NCBI RefSeq assembly: GCF_009184635.1
Contig: NZ_WELI01000012.1
Span: 118,835-182,834 of the forward strand
Origin: Rudanella paleaurantiibacter
Lineage (GTDB): Bacteria > Bacteroidota > Bacteroidia > Cytophagales > Spirosomataceae
Length of the DNA: 64,000 nt
Reading direction: 5' to 3'
Shown: piece after piece, positions 36,414 through 45,511 of the stretch
How positions within the stretch are numbered: the first letter of the stretch is position 1
Layout of the letters: every line of letters begins with the position of its first letter
The notes under the pieces: model-generated
Database searches by the model: none
What the model was told of the DNA's origin: nothing
The model's input: only the letters and a program-made list of their open reading frames with translations
Program-made: the position numbers and the translations under genes

Positions 36414-39284
36414 ATGAACCGTTTTTGTGTACGCATCTCTCTGCTCTGGGCGGGGTTGCTGCTGGTATCGCCCGATGGGGCACTGGCACAAACCGCCAAA
36501 GCCCGGCCTACTGCCGACACCGCCAAAATTGACCGAGACTACGCCCTCGAAGCCACTATGCTGGGCTATTTTGCCAAAGATGGCTCGCGCAACCCGACCC
36601 TGAAGGCCAACAAAGGCGACCGGGTGCGCATTACAATCACCAACGGGGAGTTGATGACGCACGACATTGCCCTCGAGAAGCTCGGTCTCAAGAGTAAAAC
36701 CTTGCAGGAGAAAGGCAGCCAAACGAGTATCACGTTCCGGGCCGACCAAAGCGATACTTACTATTGCACCGTGCCGGGACACCGTACTGCCGGCATGGTA
36801 GGGGCGTTTGAAGTAGTTGAGGGAGCTATCAACACGGCCACTGTTGCCGGTCAGGTGCCCACCCGCAACGGTCAACCGCTCAACCTTGGTTTTGAATCGG
36901 GGTCGCTCGGTGACTGGACCGCTACGGGTGATGCCTTCGCAAACCCACTTGTCGATGCTGACCCCTCACCCGTGCACGAGAAAGACATGGCCATCAATTT
37001 TGCCGGGAAGTACTTTTTGAGCAGTGGCGGCACGGCCAATTACAAACGTACCGGAACCCTCACATCGGTGCCCTTTCTGGTGACACAGCCGTTTGCCGCA
37101 TTTCGGGTATCGGGCGGGGCCTTGCAGGATACCCGCGTCGAGCTGGTAGAAGCCGCTACGAACAAGGTTATTTTTCACAGTACGGGGCAGGGGCGGGCCA
37201 CCTTGCAGCCGGTTGTGGTGGCGTTACAATCCTATCTGAACAAGGAAATCTTTATCCGAATCATCGACAATGAGACGGGCATTTCGCAAATTCCCTACAT
37301 TCCGAACGACAAGTGGGCGCACATCAACTTCGATGAGTTTCTGTTTTACCCGACCCGGCCTTCGTTTCCGAATGAGTTGAAACCGCAGGACATCATTATT
37401 CTGCCCCCGCTCGACCCCGTTCTCAACGCGGGCCTGTCGGGCGTAGAAGCAGCCAAAGCCATGACCCTGCCCAAGGGCTTCAAGGTGACGCTGGCGGCTG
37501 CCGAGCCCGATGTGGTGCGGCCCATCTGCTTCACCGTCGACTGGCGGGGTCGTTTGTGGGTGGTAGAGGGGCACACCTACCCGGTGCCTGCTCCCGAAGG
37601 ACAGGGCCGCGACCGCATCCTGATTTTAGAAGATACCAACGGTGATGGTACCCTCGATAGCCGCAAGGTGTTTATGGAAGGGCTCAACCTTGTAAGTGGT
37701 ATTGAGGTAGGTATGGGGGGCGTGTGGCTGGGGGCGGCTCCGTACCTGTTATTTATCCCGGCCGATTTCAAAGCCGACAAACCGGCTGGCCCACCGCAGA
37801 AACTCCTTGATGGCTGGGGCACGCAGGATACCCACGAAACCCTCAACAGTCTGCGCTGGGGGCCCGACGGCTGGCTCTACGGCAATCATGGCGTGTTTAC
37901 GCATTCTAAGGTTGGTAAGCCCGGAACGCCCGATTCGGAGCGGACCAAGTTGAATGCGGGTGTTTGGCGGTTTCACCCCAAAACAGGTCAGTTTGAGCTG
38001 TTTGCCGAGGGAACAAGCAACCCCTGGGGTATTGATTTCAACGATTACGGCCATGCTTTTATCACGGCCTGCGTGATTCCGCACATGTACCACATGATTC
38101 AGGGTGGGCGGTATGTGCGGCAGGCGGGTAAGCATTTCAACCCGTACACCTACGACGATATTAAAACCCATGCCGACCATGTGCACTGGGTAGGGGAGCG
38201 GGGGCCACACGCGGGCAATTTCCGCTCGGCCTCGGCCGGGGGCGGTCATGCCCACGCGGGGGCCATGATTTACCTCGGCGGCAGTTGGCCACAGGAGTAC
38301 CGCAATGATATTTTCATGAACAACATCAACGGTGCCCGGCTCAACCGCGACCACCCCACTCGTGCGGGCTCGGGCTACATGGTGAATCACCGGCCCGATT
38401 TTCTGGCCATGAACGACTCCTGGTCGCAATGGCTCAATATGAAATACGACGCGAGCGGGTCGGTGTGGGCGATTGACTGGTACGATAAAAATCAGTGCCA
38501 CAGCTCGAACCCCGACGTGCACGACAAAACGATGGGGCGGATTTTCAAAATCACCCACGAAAACGATAAGTGGGTGCAGCTCGACCTGGCGAAAGCCTCC
38601 GATGCCGAGCTGGTGCGGTATCAGTTGCACGCCAACGAGTGGTACGTTCGGCAGGCCCGCACGCTGTTGCAGGAGCGCGGCCCCAACAAGAAAGTACACA
38701 AGGCGCTCAAAGAGATGCTGAAAACGAACCCCGACCCTACGCGCAAGCTCCGGGCTCTTTGGGCGTTGCACGTGACGGGTGGCCTTACCGAAACCGAACT
38801 GACGCAGTTGCTCGACCACGAAAACGAATACGTCCGTAGTTGGGCCGTTCAATTGCTGGCTGAAGACAAGACCGTGTCGCCCGAAACCCTCAAACGAATG
38901 GTCCAACTGGCACAGCAGGACAACTCATCACTGGTGCGGCTTTACCTCACGTCGGCCATGCTCCGGCTCGACCCGACGCAACGGTGGGAGGTGCTCGAAG
39001 CCCTCGTTCAGAAAGAGGCCGACAAAGATGACCACAACCTGCCGCTGATGCTCTGGTACGCGTCGGAACCGCTTGCGGAGGTAGATATGAAGCGGGCCCT
39101 GGCCCTGGCGCAGAAGTCGAAAATGCCGAAGCATCTGCCGTACACGGTGCAGCGAATTGCGGCTATCGGCACCGACGACGCTAAAAAGCTCCTCAAAGAA
39201 CTAAACGACCGGGTGGGGCAAATGGGGCATTCGCACGAGGCACACGCGTTACAAACCCTGATTGCCAAGGTGCTGAATGAGTAG
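36414..39284 (+). CDS. Cupredoxin - lectin-like - sorbosone-dehydrogenase-type propeller - HEAT protein
   Basis: The 956-residue protein has a signal peptide (to about residue 26), then a cupredoxin domain with a full type 1 copper set: His83 in MTHD, Cys118, His123 and Met128 in CTVPGHRTAGM. A jelly-roll, lectin-like domain (about 155-310, GFESGSLGDWTATGD) leads to a propeller of the PVC-type membrane-bound dehydrogenase family (about 340-720), and then HEAT repeats (760-956). The usual C-terminal cytochrome c (CxxCH) is absent. It probably oxidises a sugar or alcohol, with the copper domain carrying electrons (inference). A FG-GAP gene follows after 40 bp. Confidence 0.8.
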   Translation: MNRFCVRISLLWAGLLLVSPDGALAQTAKARPTADTAKIDRDYALEATMLGYFAKDGSRNPTLKANKGDRVRITITNGELMTHDIALEKLGLKSKTLQEKGSQTSITFRADQSDTYYCTVPGHRTAGMVGAFEVVEGAINTATVAGQVPTRNGQPLNLGFESGSLGDWTATGDAFANPLVDADPSPVHEKDMAINFAGKYFLSSGGTANYKRTGTLTSVPFLVTQPFAAFRVSGGALQDTRVELVEAATNKVIFHSTGQGRATLQPVVVALQSYLNKEIFIRIIDNETGISQIPYIPNDKWAHINFDEFLFYPTRPSFPNELKPQDIIILPPLDPVLNAGLSGVEAAKAMTLPKGFKVTLAAAEPDVVRPICFTVDWRGRLWVVEGHTYPVPAPEGQGRDRILILEDTNGDGTLDSRKVFMEGLNLVSGIEVGMGGVWLGAAPYLLFIPADFKADKPAGPPQKLLDGWGTQDTHETLNSLRWGPDGWLYGNHGVFTHSKVGKPGTPDSERTKLNAGVWRFHPKTGQFELFAEGTSNPWGIDFNDYGHAFITACVIPHMYHMIQGGRYVRQAGKHFNPYTYDDIKTHADHVHWVGERGPHAGNFRSASAGGGHAHAGAMIYLGGSWPQEYRNDIFMNNINGARLNRDHPTRAGSGYMVNHRPDFLAMNDSWSQWLNMKYDASGSVWAIDWYDKNQCHSSNPDVHDKTMGRIFKITHENDKWVQLDLAKASDAELVRYQLHANEWYVRQARTLLQERGPNKKVHKALKEMLKTNPDPTRKLRALWALHVTGGLTETELTQLLDHENEYVRSWAVQLLAEDKTVSPETLKRMVQLAQQDNSSLVRLYLTSAMLRLDPTQRWEVLEALVQKEADKDDHNLPLMLWYASEPLAEVDMKRALALAQKSKMPKHLPYTVQRIAAIGTDDAKKLLKELNDRVGQMGHSHEAHALQTLIAKVLNE

Positions 39285-39324
39285 CCCGGAAGTAAAAGCC
39301 TAACCTTTTTTCGCTCGAATACGC

Positions 39325-40605
39325 ATGAACCGAAACTATATATGCCACTGGGTGCCCGCGCTGTTGTTGCTGACTGCCCCGCTCACCCACGCGCAGGAGC
39401 CATCGAAAACGCTGTTTGATGTTCGGAAACAGCAGTCGGCCAATACCCCCGACCGGGCACCGGCCAAGGTGGTAGTACCCGCCGGAAACTTCAAAAAAAC
39501 CAAACTGACTGGCGATTTTCTGTCGGAAGGGGTAGCCGTGGCCGACCTGAACAAAGACGGTCGGCTCGATATTGTGGCGGGTTATTACTGGTTTGAAGCT
39601 CCCAACTGGACCCGCCACGAAATGGCCCCCTCGCGCACCTTCGACCCGCGCAAAGAGTACAGCAATTCGTTTCTGAATCTGGGCATGGATGTGAATCAGG
39701 ACGGTTGGGACGATGTGGTGATTGTTGACTTTCCGGGCAAACCGGGTTTCTGGTTCGAGAATCCCAAACAGAAGTCGACCGGTACGCCCGTAGCCTGGAC
39801 GAAGCACATCCTGGCCGACTCGGTTGGGATTGCCAATGAGTCGCCCAATTTTGTGGATATCGACGGCGACGGGCGGCTCGATATTTTGTGCGGAGACCGG
39901 GCCAAAAAGCAGATTGTGTGGCTCAAATCGCCCTCAAAGCCGGGCGAAACCGCCTGGAAACGCTTTGCCCTGACGGCCGAAAATGTGCCCGGTACTGAGC
40001 CGTTTTCGCACGGAATTGGCTACGGCGATATTGACAACGACGGTTTGAACGATGTGGTCGTGCGCGAAGGTTGGTTCAAAGGTACGGCCGACAAACAGGC
40101 GGGCAACTGGGTATTTCGGCCCGCTAACCTCGGCGAACCCTGCTCGCACATGCAGGTGCTCGACGTGAACGGCGACGGGCGCAACGACGTGGTGAGCGCG
40201 TCGGCCCATGCGTTGGGGGTTTGGTGGCACGAGCAGGTAGTGGATGAGGGGGGCAAAATCAATTTCCGGGCGCACCTCATGAGCAACACCACCGCCCAAA
40301 CACACTCGTCGATTATGGCCGACCTGAACGGTGATGGCCGGGCCGATTACATTACGGGTAAGCGGTTTCTGGCGCACCACGGCCGCGACCCCGGCGATAG
40401 CGACGCGGCTATTCTGATGTGGTTTGAGTTTACCCCCGGCAAAGCCCCCTACTTCAAAGAACACATTATTGACAACGACTCGGGCTCGGGCCTGAATGTG
40501 GTGGCACAGGATATAAACGGCGACGGAAAACCTGACATCGTGGTAGCCAACAAAAACGGGGTTTACCTCCTTGAAAATAGGATAAAGAACAAGGGCAAAC
40601 GATAA
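39325..40605 (+). CDS. Secreted FG-GAP/VCBS-repeat protein
   Basis: The 426-residue protein has a signal peptide ending THAQE. About seven Ca-binding repeats follow, for example DLNKDGRLDIV, DVNQDGWDDVV, DIDGDGRLDIL, DIDNDGLNDVV, DVNGDGRNDVV, DLNGDGRADYI and DINGDGKPDIV. They form a propeller like integrin alpha subunits. It is 40 bp from the cupredoxin-propeller gene and probably shares its transcript. No enzyme motif is seen; a surface-binding or accessory part is likely. Confidence 0.85.
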   Translation: MNRNYICHWVPALLLLTAPLTHAQEPSKTLFDVRKQQSANTPDRAPAKVVVPAGNFKKTKLTGDFLSEGVAVADLNKDGRLDIVAGYYWFEAPNWTRHEMAPSRTFDPRKEYSNSFLNLGMDVNQDGWDDVVIVDFPGKPGFWFENPKQKSTGTPVAWTKHILADSVGIANESPNFVDIDGDGRLDILCGDRAKKQIVWLKSPSKPGETAWKRFALTAENVPGTEPFSHGIGYGDIDNDGLNDVVVREGWFKGTADKQAGNWVFRPANLGEPCSHMQVLDVNGDGRNDVVSASAHALGVWWHEQVVDEGGKINFRAHLMSNTTAQTHSSIMADLNGDGRADYITGKRFLAHHGRDPGDSDAAILMWFEFTPGKAPYFKEHIIDNDSGSGLNVVAQDINGDGKPDIVVANKNGVYLLENRIKNKGKR

Positions 40606-40640
40606 ACCCAAAACGGAGAACTAAAAACCGTAAACTCACT

Positions 40641-41402
40641 TCACCCGTGGCTGGCCCGAAAGGTATCCACAAGCACCTGCCCACTTTTCCACAAAAACGA
40701 GGCATCGGTCCCAACGGCTACGAACTGCGTACCACTTTCAAGCTCGGTTTTGACCGATTCGGGCTGTAGTGTGAAAATTCCTGCCGGGATGCCGTGTTGT
40801 CGGCATCCTTTTTTTATGGTCTGAATGGCATTCTGAACATCCGAGTGCCCCACTTCGCCCAGGCGGTTAAGACTCCCCGATAAGTCGTAGGGGCCAATGA
40901 AAACGCCATCAATTCCTTCGACCGCCAGAATAGCGTCGAGGTTTTCGACGGCCCGGATGTGCTCAATCTGGATAATGACCGCCGTGTGGGCGTTGGCTTC
41001 GCGTACGTACTCGGCAAAGCGACTTCCGTAGCCATGCGCCCGCCCGATACCCACACTACGGGTGCCCACGGGTGGGTATTTTGCCCCGGCAACGGCCTGC
41101 CGGGCCTCGTCGGCGGTGTTGACCGAGGGGATAATCAGACCGTCGGCTCCTACGTCGAGTGCCTGTTTGAGGCAGACCGGATTGTTTTCGGCAACGCGTA
41201 CTAGACCGTGGCAATCGCCCCGGATGGCCTGTAGCTGACGTTGTACATCGAGCGGGCTCAGGGTGCTGTGTTCCATGTCGATAAACAGCCAATCGAACCC
41301 AACCGACGACAGAATTTCGGCGATCTCAGGGGTTGGTAACGAAACAAGCGTACCGAGCAGGGGCTTACCGCTCTGGAGCTTTTGAACAAACGATGGTTTC
41401 AT
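40641..41402 (-). CDS. HpcH/HpaI-family class II aldolase
   Basis: The start at 41402 gives 253 residues; a frame open to 41843 runs across the opposite-strand dioxygenase gene and is discarded. Motifs: FIDMEHSTLSP (His), LVRVAENNP (Arg), IIQIEHIRAVENLDAI (Glu metal ligand) and GPYDLSGSLN (Asp). It should cleave or join 2-keto-3-deoxy acids and a small aldehyde with a divalent metal. It is convergent with the FG-GAP gene and divergent from the intradiol-dioxygenase-like gene, so it may belong to the same sugar- or aromatic-acid route. Confidence 0.85.
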   Translation of the reverse strand: MKPSFVQKLQSGKPLLGTLVSLPTPEIAEILSSVGFDWLFIDMEHSTLSPLDVQRQLQAIRGDCHGLVRVAENNPVCLKQALDVGADGLIIPSVNTADEARQAVAGAKYPPVGTRSVGIGRAHGYGSRFAEYVREANAHTAVIIQIEHIRAVENLDAILAVEGIDGVFIGPYDLSGSLNRLGEVGHSDVQNAIQTIKKGCRQHGIPAGIFTLQPESVKTELESGTQFVAVGTDASFLWKSGQVLVDTFRASHG

Positions 41403-41544
41403 ACAATTGAAAGTAGTCAGGATTTGCGGGTTCGTCGGCACATTTGGCTTTTTTACGCATGGTCCGGGCTGTTTGTGCAACGAATAAGGTGGTTGATACC
41501 GTAAAGGTGGTAAAGCGTTTAACCCCTTAAAATACCCCGTTCGT

Positions 41545-42297
41545 ATGGAACGTAAAGAGTTTTTGACGCGCGGCTTTGGTAGTCTGTTGAGTCTGAGCGC
41601 CATTATGCCTCTGATGGCAGCCTGTAGCGGTACCGAAGTCGACCCGGCGGCCACGTCGACATCGGGCAGCAGCACGGCAAGCGGTTCCACCAACGGTAGT
41701 TCGTCATCTGATTGTACCGTAACGTCCACTGAAACAGAAGGTCCGTTCCCGACGAAAGTACCGGCCAATTTTGTACGGAAAGACATTCGGGATGGCCGTA
41801 CGGGTATCCCCATGACGATGAATATCACCATCAAAAATGCCAATGCGAGCTGTGCAGCTCTGGCCGGGGCGCTGGTTGATGTGTGGCATTGCGATAAAGA
41901 TGGCTACTATTCGGAGTACGGCGGTACGGGGATGCAGAGTGCCAATTTCACAACGGTCGATTTTTTGCGGGGGCGGCAGGTGACCGACGCCAACGGGGCC
42001 GTAGGGTTCACCACTATTTTTCCCGGCTGGTATCCGGGTCGGGCTCCGCATATTCACGTACACATTTATAACTCGGCGGGAAAATCGCTGCTGGTGACTC
42101 AGATAGCGTTCCCGTATGCTTCTGCCAATACGGTCTACACAACGGGGCAGTCGTATGGCTACACGAAAGGTGCGCAGGATACCCTCAATGAACGCGACAA
42201 TGTATTTAGCGATGGGTTCACTACCGAACTGGCTACTGTGTCGGGGAGCGTATCGGGTGGCTACACTTTGACGCATACAATTGTGGTGAAAGCCTGA
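41545..42297 (+). CDS. Intradiol ring-cleavage dioxygenase-like lipoprotein
   Basis: The 250-residue protein has a lipoprotein signal with box LMAAC (Cys27) and a Ser/Thr/Gly-rich linker to about residue 58. The catalytic part keeps the iron ligands of the family: Tyr123 in GYYSE, and Tyr164, His170 and His172 in WYPGRAPHIHV, with the active-site Arg167. Secreted members of this group are common; known intracellular relatives cleave catechol or protocatechuate. Substrate is unknown. A pirin-like gene follows after 31 bp. Confidence 0.85.
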   Translation: MERKEFLTRGFGSLLSLSAIMPLMAACSGTEVDPAATSTSGSSTASGSTNGSSSSDCTVTSTETEGPFPTKVPANFVRKDIRDGRTGIPMTMNITIKNANASCAALAGALVDVWHCDKDGYYSEYGGTGMQSANFTTVDFLRGRQVTDANGAVGFTTIFPGWYPGRAPHIHVHIYNSAGKSLLVTQIAFPYASANTVYTTGQSYGYTKGAQDTLNERDNVFSDGFTTELATVSGSVSGGYTLTHTIVVKA

Positions 42298-42328
42298 TAG
42301 AGAAACCCGCCCGATGGGGCGGCTATGC

Positions 42329-43015
42329 ATGGATACCCAAACCGACGTACAGATTTTTCTGGCTACCGAACGGGGCCGTTCCGAATCCGAAGGGTTTCGG
42401 AGTTACCATACCTTCAAATTCGGGGCTTACCGACAGGAGGGCCGTCAGCCGTTTGGGGCCTTGCAATTGCTCAACGACGATGTGCTACGGCCGGGGGCGA
42501 GCCTGTCGCTCCGGGTTGAGCAGCCTACCGAGGTGTTGCTGTTGCCGCTCGTTGGCGGGCTGGAGTATGGTTGCGGAGCTGTATCTGATTTTCTGGAACC
42601 GGGTGGGGCCGCGTGGCTCTCGTTGGCGGCCGATGAATCGTACACGGTTACGAATCCCTACGAAACCGAATACATCAACGTACTGCACTGCTGGCGCCTG
42701 GTTAACGAGGCCCAGGGAACGCCCAAAATTCGCCCCTTCGCGATTGATGTAAGCCACCGAAACAAGCTGCTGCCTTTGGGTAGCCCGGCAACTCAGGCCT
42801 GTTGGATCGGGCAGTTCGACGGGCGTGCCGAGGGGCGGTATTCCCTGACCGATGCGCAGGCTAATGTATTCGTTTTGGTGTTGCAGGGCGCTTTTGAAGT
42901 AGCTAACCGTCTGCTCGAAGCTAAAGACGGCCTGGCTCTTCGAGGGGTTCAAGATGCCCAAATCGAGTTCGAAGCTCTTTCGGAGGAAGCCATTTTGCTA
43001 CTTCTTGAATGCTAA
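42329..43015 (+). CDS. Pirin-like bicupin protein with changed metal site
   Basis: The ATG at 42329 gives 228 residues. The stretch YHTFKFGAYRQEGRQPFG, with ALQLLNDDVLRPG after it, matches pirins. At the place of the usual HPHRDMEI metal motif the sequence has RVEQPTEVLLLPLV, so the His ligands are lost and metal binding or quercetinase activity is doubtful. It is 31 bp from the dioxygenase-like gene and ends at a strong hairpin terminator. Confidence 0.7.
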   Translation: MDTQTDVQIFLATERGRSESEGFRSYHTFKFGAYRQEGRQPFGALQLLNDDVLRPGASLSLRVEQPTEVLLLPLVGGLEYGCGAVSDFLEPGGAAWLSLAADESYTVTNPYETEYINVLHCWRLVNEAQGTPKIRPFAIDVSHRNKLLPLGSPATQACWIGQFDGRAEGRYSLTDAQANVFVLVLQGAFEVANRLLEAKDGLALRGVQDAQIEFEALSEEAILLLLEC

Positions 43016-43020
43016 AGCAA

Positions 43021-43055
43021 AAAAGGCGGCTGGTTTCGGAAACCAGCCGCCTTTT
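43021..43055. terminator. Bidirectional terminator between the pirin-like and htpG genes
   Basis: AAAAGGCGGCTGGTTT (43021-43036) and AAACCAGCCGCCTTTT (43040-43055) form a 16-bp perfect stem with a 3-base loop. A-rich and T-rich ends suit both strands. Confidence 0.85.
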
Positions 43056-43073
43056 GGTAAAGGGCTCTTTTGT

Positions 43074-44957
43074 TTACAACTGCGCTACTGACCGGCGTAC
43101 AAAAGCCGTGAGGTCGGCGCCGGTGAGCATATTTTGCGACAACAGCGCCAGGTCGTACACCTGTTTCACTAAGGTTTTCTGGGCCTCAGCGTCGGTTGTG
43201 CTCAGAATTTTGCTCGTGAGCGGGTGGTTGGCATTTACGGCCACGTTGTACGATACGGGCAGTGAGCCGTAGAACGACTGCTCACCCGACAGCGCCGACA
43301 TATCTTTCATCCGGCGGATAAACTCAGGCATCGTAATCGTTACCGGAAGCTCATCGGCAGGCATCGACTCTATACTGATTGCCAGTGATTTGTTGTCTAA
43401 TGTCTGCTCAAACAGGTCTTTCAGCTTCGTCCGGTCCTCTTCCGACAGTACGCTTTCGGTATTGAGTCCCTTGTCGATCAGTTTATCGAGCGTATCGGCA
43501 TCTACGCGCTTAAACGACGTTTTCTCCAGCTTGTATTCGAGTGCATTGATGAAGTGCGCGTCAATTTGCGTGTCCATCAGCAGTACATCGTAGCCGCGCC
43601 GGTGTGCCGACTCAATGTAGCCGTGCTGTTGCTGGGCGTTGGTTGCGTACAGCATTACCACCGTTTCGCTCTTGTCGGTTTGGTTGGCCTGTACGTGCTC
43701 GCGGTATTCGTTGAGCGTAAAGTAGCGCGAGGGGGTGCCATTCGCTTCGGTATTTTTGAGCAGAACAAAGTCCTTGGCTTTCTCGTAAAACTTGTCGTCG
43801 CTCAGGATACCGTACTTTACAAACAGACCAATGTCGTCGAATTTGGCTTCGTAGGCAGCCCGGTCAGCTTTGAAAAGGTCGTTCAGCTTATCGGCTACCT
43901 TGCGGGTGATGTAGCTGTTGATCTTCTTCACGTTCGAGTCGGTCTGCAGGAACGAGCGCGACACGTTGAGCGGAATATCGGGCGAGTCGATAACCCCGTG
44001 CAGCAGCATCAGGAAGTCGGGCACCACGTCTTTTACCTCGTCGGTGATAAATACCTGACGGCTGTACAGCTGAATTTTTTCGCGCTTGAACTGAAAACCA
44101 TCTTTCAGTTTGGGGAAATACAAAACGCCCGTCAGGTTGAACGGATAGTCGACGTTGAGGTGAATCCAGAACAGGGGCTCCTCCGACATGGGGTACAACT
44201 CCCGGTAGAAATTCTTGTAATCGTCGTCGGTGAGGTCCGAGGGTGCTTTGGTCCAGATTGGCGTGGTATTATTCACCACTTTGCCGTCAAACTCAATCGG
44301 GATGGGCAGAAACTTGCCGTATTTTTCGAGAATACCCCGCAACCGGTACTCATCCAGAAACTCTTCTGAATCTTCGGCAATGTGCAGAACCACGTCGGTA
44401 CCGCGTTCGGTGCCGCCTGACACCCGGCTTTCGGCGGGGCCAATCTCAAACTCGGTCGAGCCGTCGCACACCCAGCGGCTGATGGGCTCTTCGTCGCGGT
44501 ATGATTTCGAAATAATTTCGACCTCTTTAGCCACCATGAAGGCCGAGTAAAATCCTAAACCGAAATGGCCGATAATGGCTTTCTCGTCGACCTGCCCGCT
44601 TTTATCCTTGTATTTTTCGATAAACTCGGTGGCTCCCGAAAACGCGATCTGATTGATGTATTTCTGAATCTCGTCGGCGCTCATCCCGATGCCCCGATCG
44701 CTGATCGTGATCGTTTTGGCTTCTTTGTCGAACGCCACGGTTACCTTCAGGTCGTCGCCCAGTTCGCCATTGTATTCGCCGTACGAAGCCAGTTTTTTGA
44801 GTTTCTGCGTCGCGTCCACCGCGTTGGAAACCAGTTCGCGCAGGAAGATTTCGTGGTCTGAGTAAAGAAACTTCTTAATAATCGGGAAGATATTCTCGGT
44901 ATGGATCGAGATCTGCCCGCGTTTGGTCCCTTCTTTTTCGTTCTGTACCGCTTCCAT
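43074..44957 (-). CDS. htpG: Hsp90-family chaperone HtpG
   Basis: The ATG at 44957 gives 627 residues starting MEAVQNEKEGTKRGQISIHT, close to typical HtpG; 27 further residues encoded upstream are unlike the family. The GHKL ATPase motifs ELVSNAVDA, ISDRGIGMS and GHFGLGFYSAFMV are present, followed by the middle domain and dimerisation domain. It is an ATP-dependent chaperone in the cytoplasm. Upstream, 79 bp from the start, lie overlapping palindromes (45036-45053) that could be a heat-shock operator. Confidence 0.95.
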   Translation of the reverse strand: MEAVQNEKEGTKRGQISIHTENIFPIIKKFLYSDHEIFLRELVSNAVDATQKLKKLASYGEYNGELGDDLKVTVAFDKEAKTITISDRGIGMSADEIQKYINQIAFSGATEFIEKYKDKSGQVDEKAIIGHFGLGFYSAFMVAKEVEIISKSYRDEEPISRWVCDGSTEFEIGPAESRVSGGTERGTDVVLHIAEDSEEFLDEYRLRGILEKYGKFLPIPIEFDGKVVNNTTPIWTKAPSDLTDDDYKNFYRELYPMSEEPLFWIHLNVDYPFNLTGVLYFPKLKDGFQFKREKIQLYSRQVFITDEVKDVVPDFLMLLHGVIDSPDIPLNVSRSFLQTDSNVKKINSYITRKVADKLNDLFKADRAAYEAKFDDIGLFVKYGILSDDKFYEKAKDFVLLKNTEANGTPSRYFTLNEYREHVQANQTDKSETVVMLYATNAQQQHGYIESAHRRGYDVLLMDTQIDAHFINALEYKLEKTSFKRVDADTLDKLIDKGLNTESVLSEEDRTKLKDLFEQTLDNKSLAISIESMPADELPVTITMPEFIRRMKDMSALSGEQSFYGSLPVSYNVAVNANHPLTSKILSTTDAEAQKTLVKQVYDLALLSQNMLTGADLTAFVRRSVAQL

Positions 44958-45035
44958 AAAGGATGAGTATTTAGGTAACTGTTTGGAGAATACGTGTGAT
45001 GTCGGTTTATCCCCAAAAGTTGTTCCAGAGCGGTT

Positions 45036-45053
45036 CAATCTGACAGATTGTCA
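45036..45053. promoter_or_regulatory. Candidate operator upstream of htpG
   Basis: CAATCTGACAGATTG (45036-45050) and TGACAGATTGTCA (45041-45053) are two overlapping dyads. They lie 79 bp before the htpG ATG. Nothing in the window identifies the regulator. Confidence 0.4.
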
Positions 45054-45111
45054 CGGTGAATAAAGAGCGTGGGCCGCGTTCGGCAAAGAGTGCTGTCAGG
45101 CCAATTTGCCG

Positions 45112-45296
45112 AGGTGTAAGACAAGTTTGTGCCTACCAGCCATCCGCTGCCGGTTTAGCGTTTTCAACCACCCCCCGGCCCCCTCCTAAAAACAGGAGGG
45201 GGAGCCAATAAAGGCACCTTTTCTGCTCCCCCTCCTTAGTTCAAGGAGGGGGCGGGGGGTGGTTAAAAGGACGGTTGGCAAACTTGTCTTACACCT
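45112..45296. repeat. MITE-like composite palindromic element
   Basis: Terminal inverted repeats AGGTGTAAGACAAGTTTG (45112-45129) and its exact complement (45279-45296) enclose an inner stem (45161-45176 with 45254-45268, one bulge) and two hairpins with arms CCCCCTCCT / AGGAGGGGG (45179-45202 and 45228-45252). The central GGGGGAGCC...AAGGCA segment matches the unit of the tandem repeat at 12287-12490. No coding frame is inside. Confidence 0.8.
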
Positions 45297-45511
45297 TATT
45301 TGCCGGATCAATTTTGACCTGATAGTACCCCCCGGTCGCCCAAAAACGATACGGAAAAACCGGAGTGTTAGTTGCTATATATATTGAGTGATAAGGTTGT
45401 TATTGAATAGAAGTATAGTCTGAAAGACCCTGGCGGTGGTGTTTTAGGTAACAACCCTGTTCTCCAATACAACCAACAAGAACCCAAAACGATACACTAA
45501 AAACCGGAACA

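Larger units (their letters stand above)
44958..45511. other. Intergenic region with a palindromic element
   Basis: This 554-bp gap separates the start of htpG from the end of the protoporphyrinogen oxidase gene. It holds the htpG control region (44958 to about 45100), the composite palindromic element at 45112-45296, and about 200 bp of AT-rich DNA (45300-45511) with no clear frame, tRNA or promoter. Confidence 0.6.

Noticed and set aside
37749..38906. 385-codon antisense frame in the cupredoxin-propeller gene
   Set aside because: The sense frame has conserved propeller and HEAT motifs, and the antisense product has none.
40641..41843. Longer HpcH aldolase with 147 extra N-terminal residues
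   Set aside because: The extension runs across the opposite-strand dioxygenase gene and has no aldolase similarity; the start at 41402 fits the family.
45300..45511. Possible tRNA or small RNA in the gap before hemY
   Set aside because: No cloverleaf, T-loop sequence or strong promoter was found.
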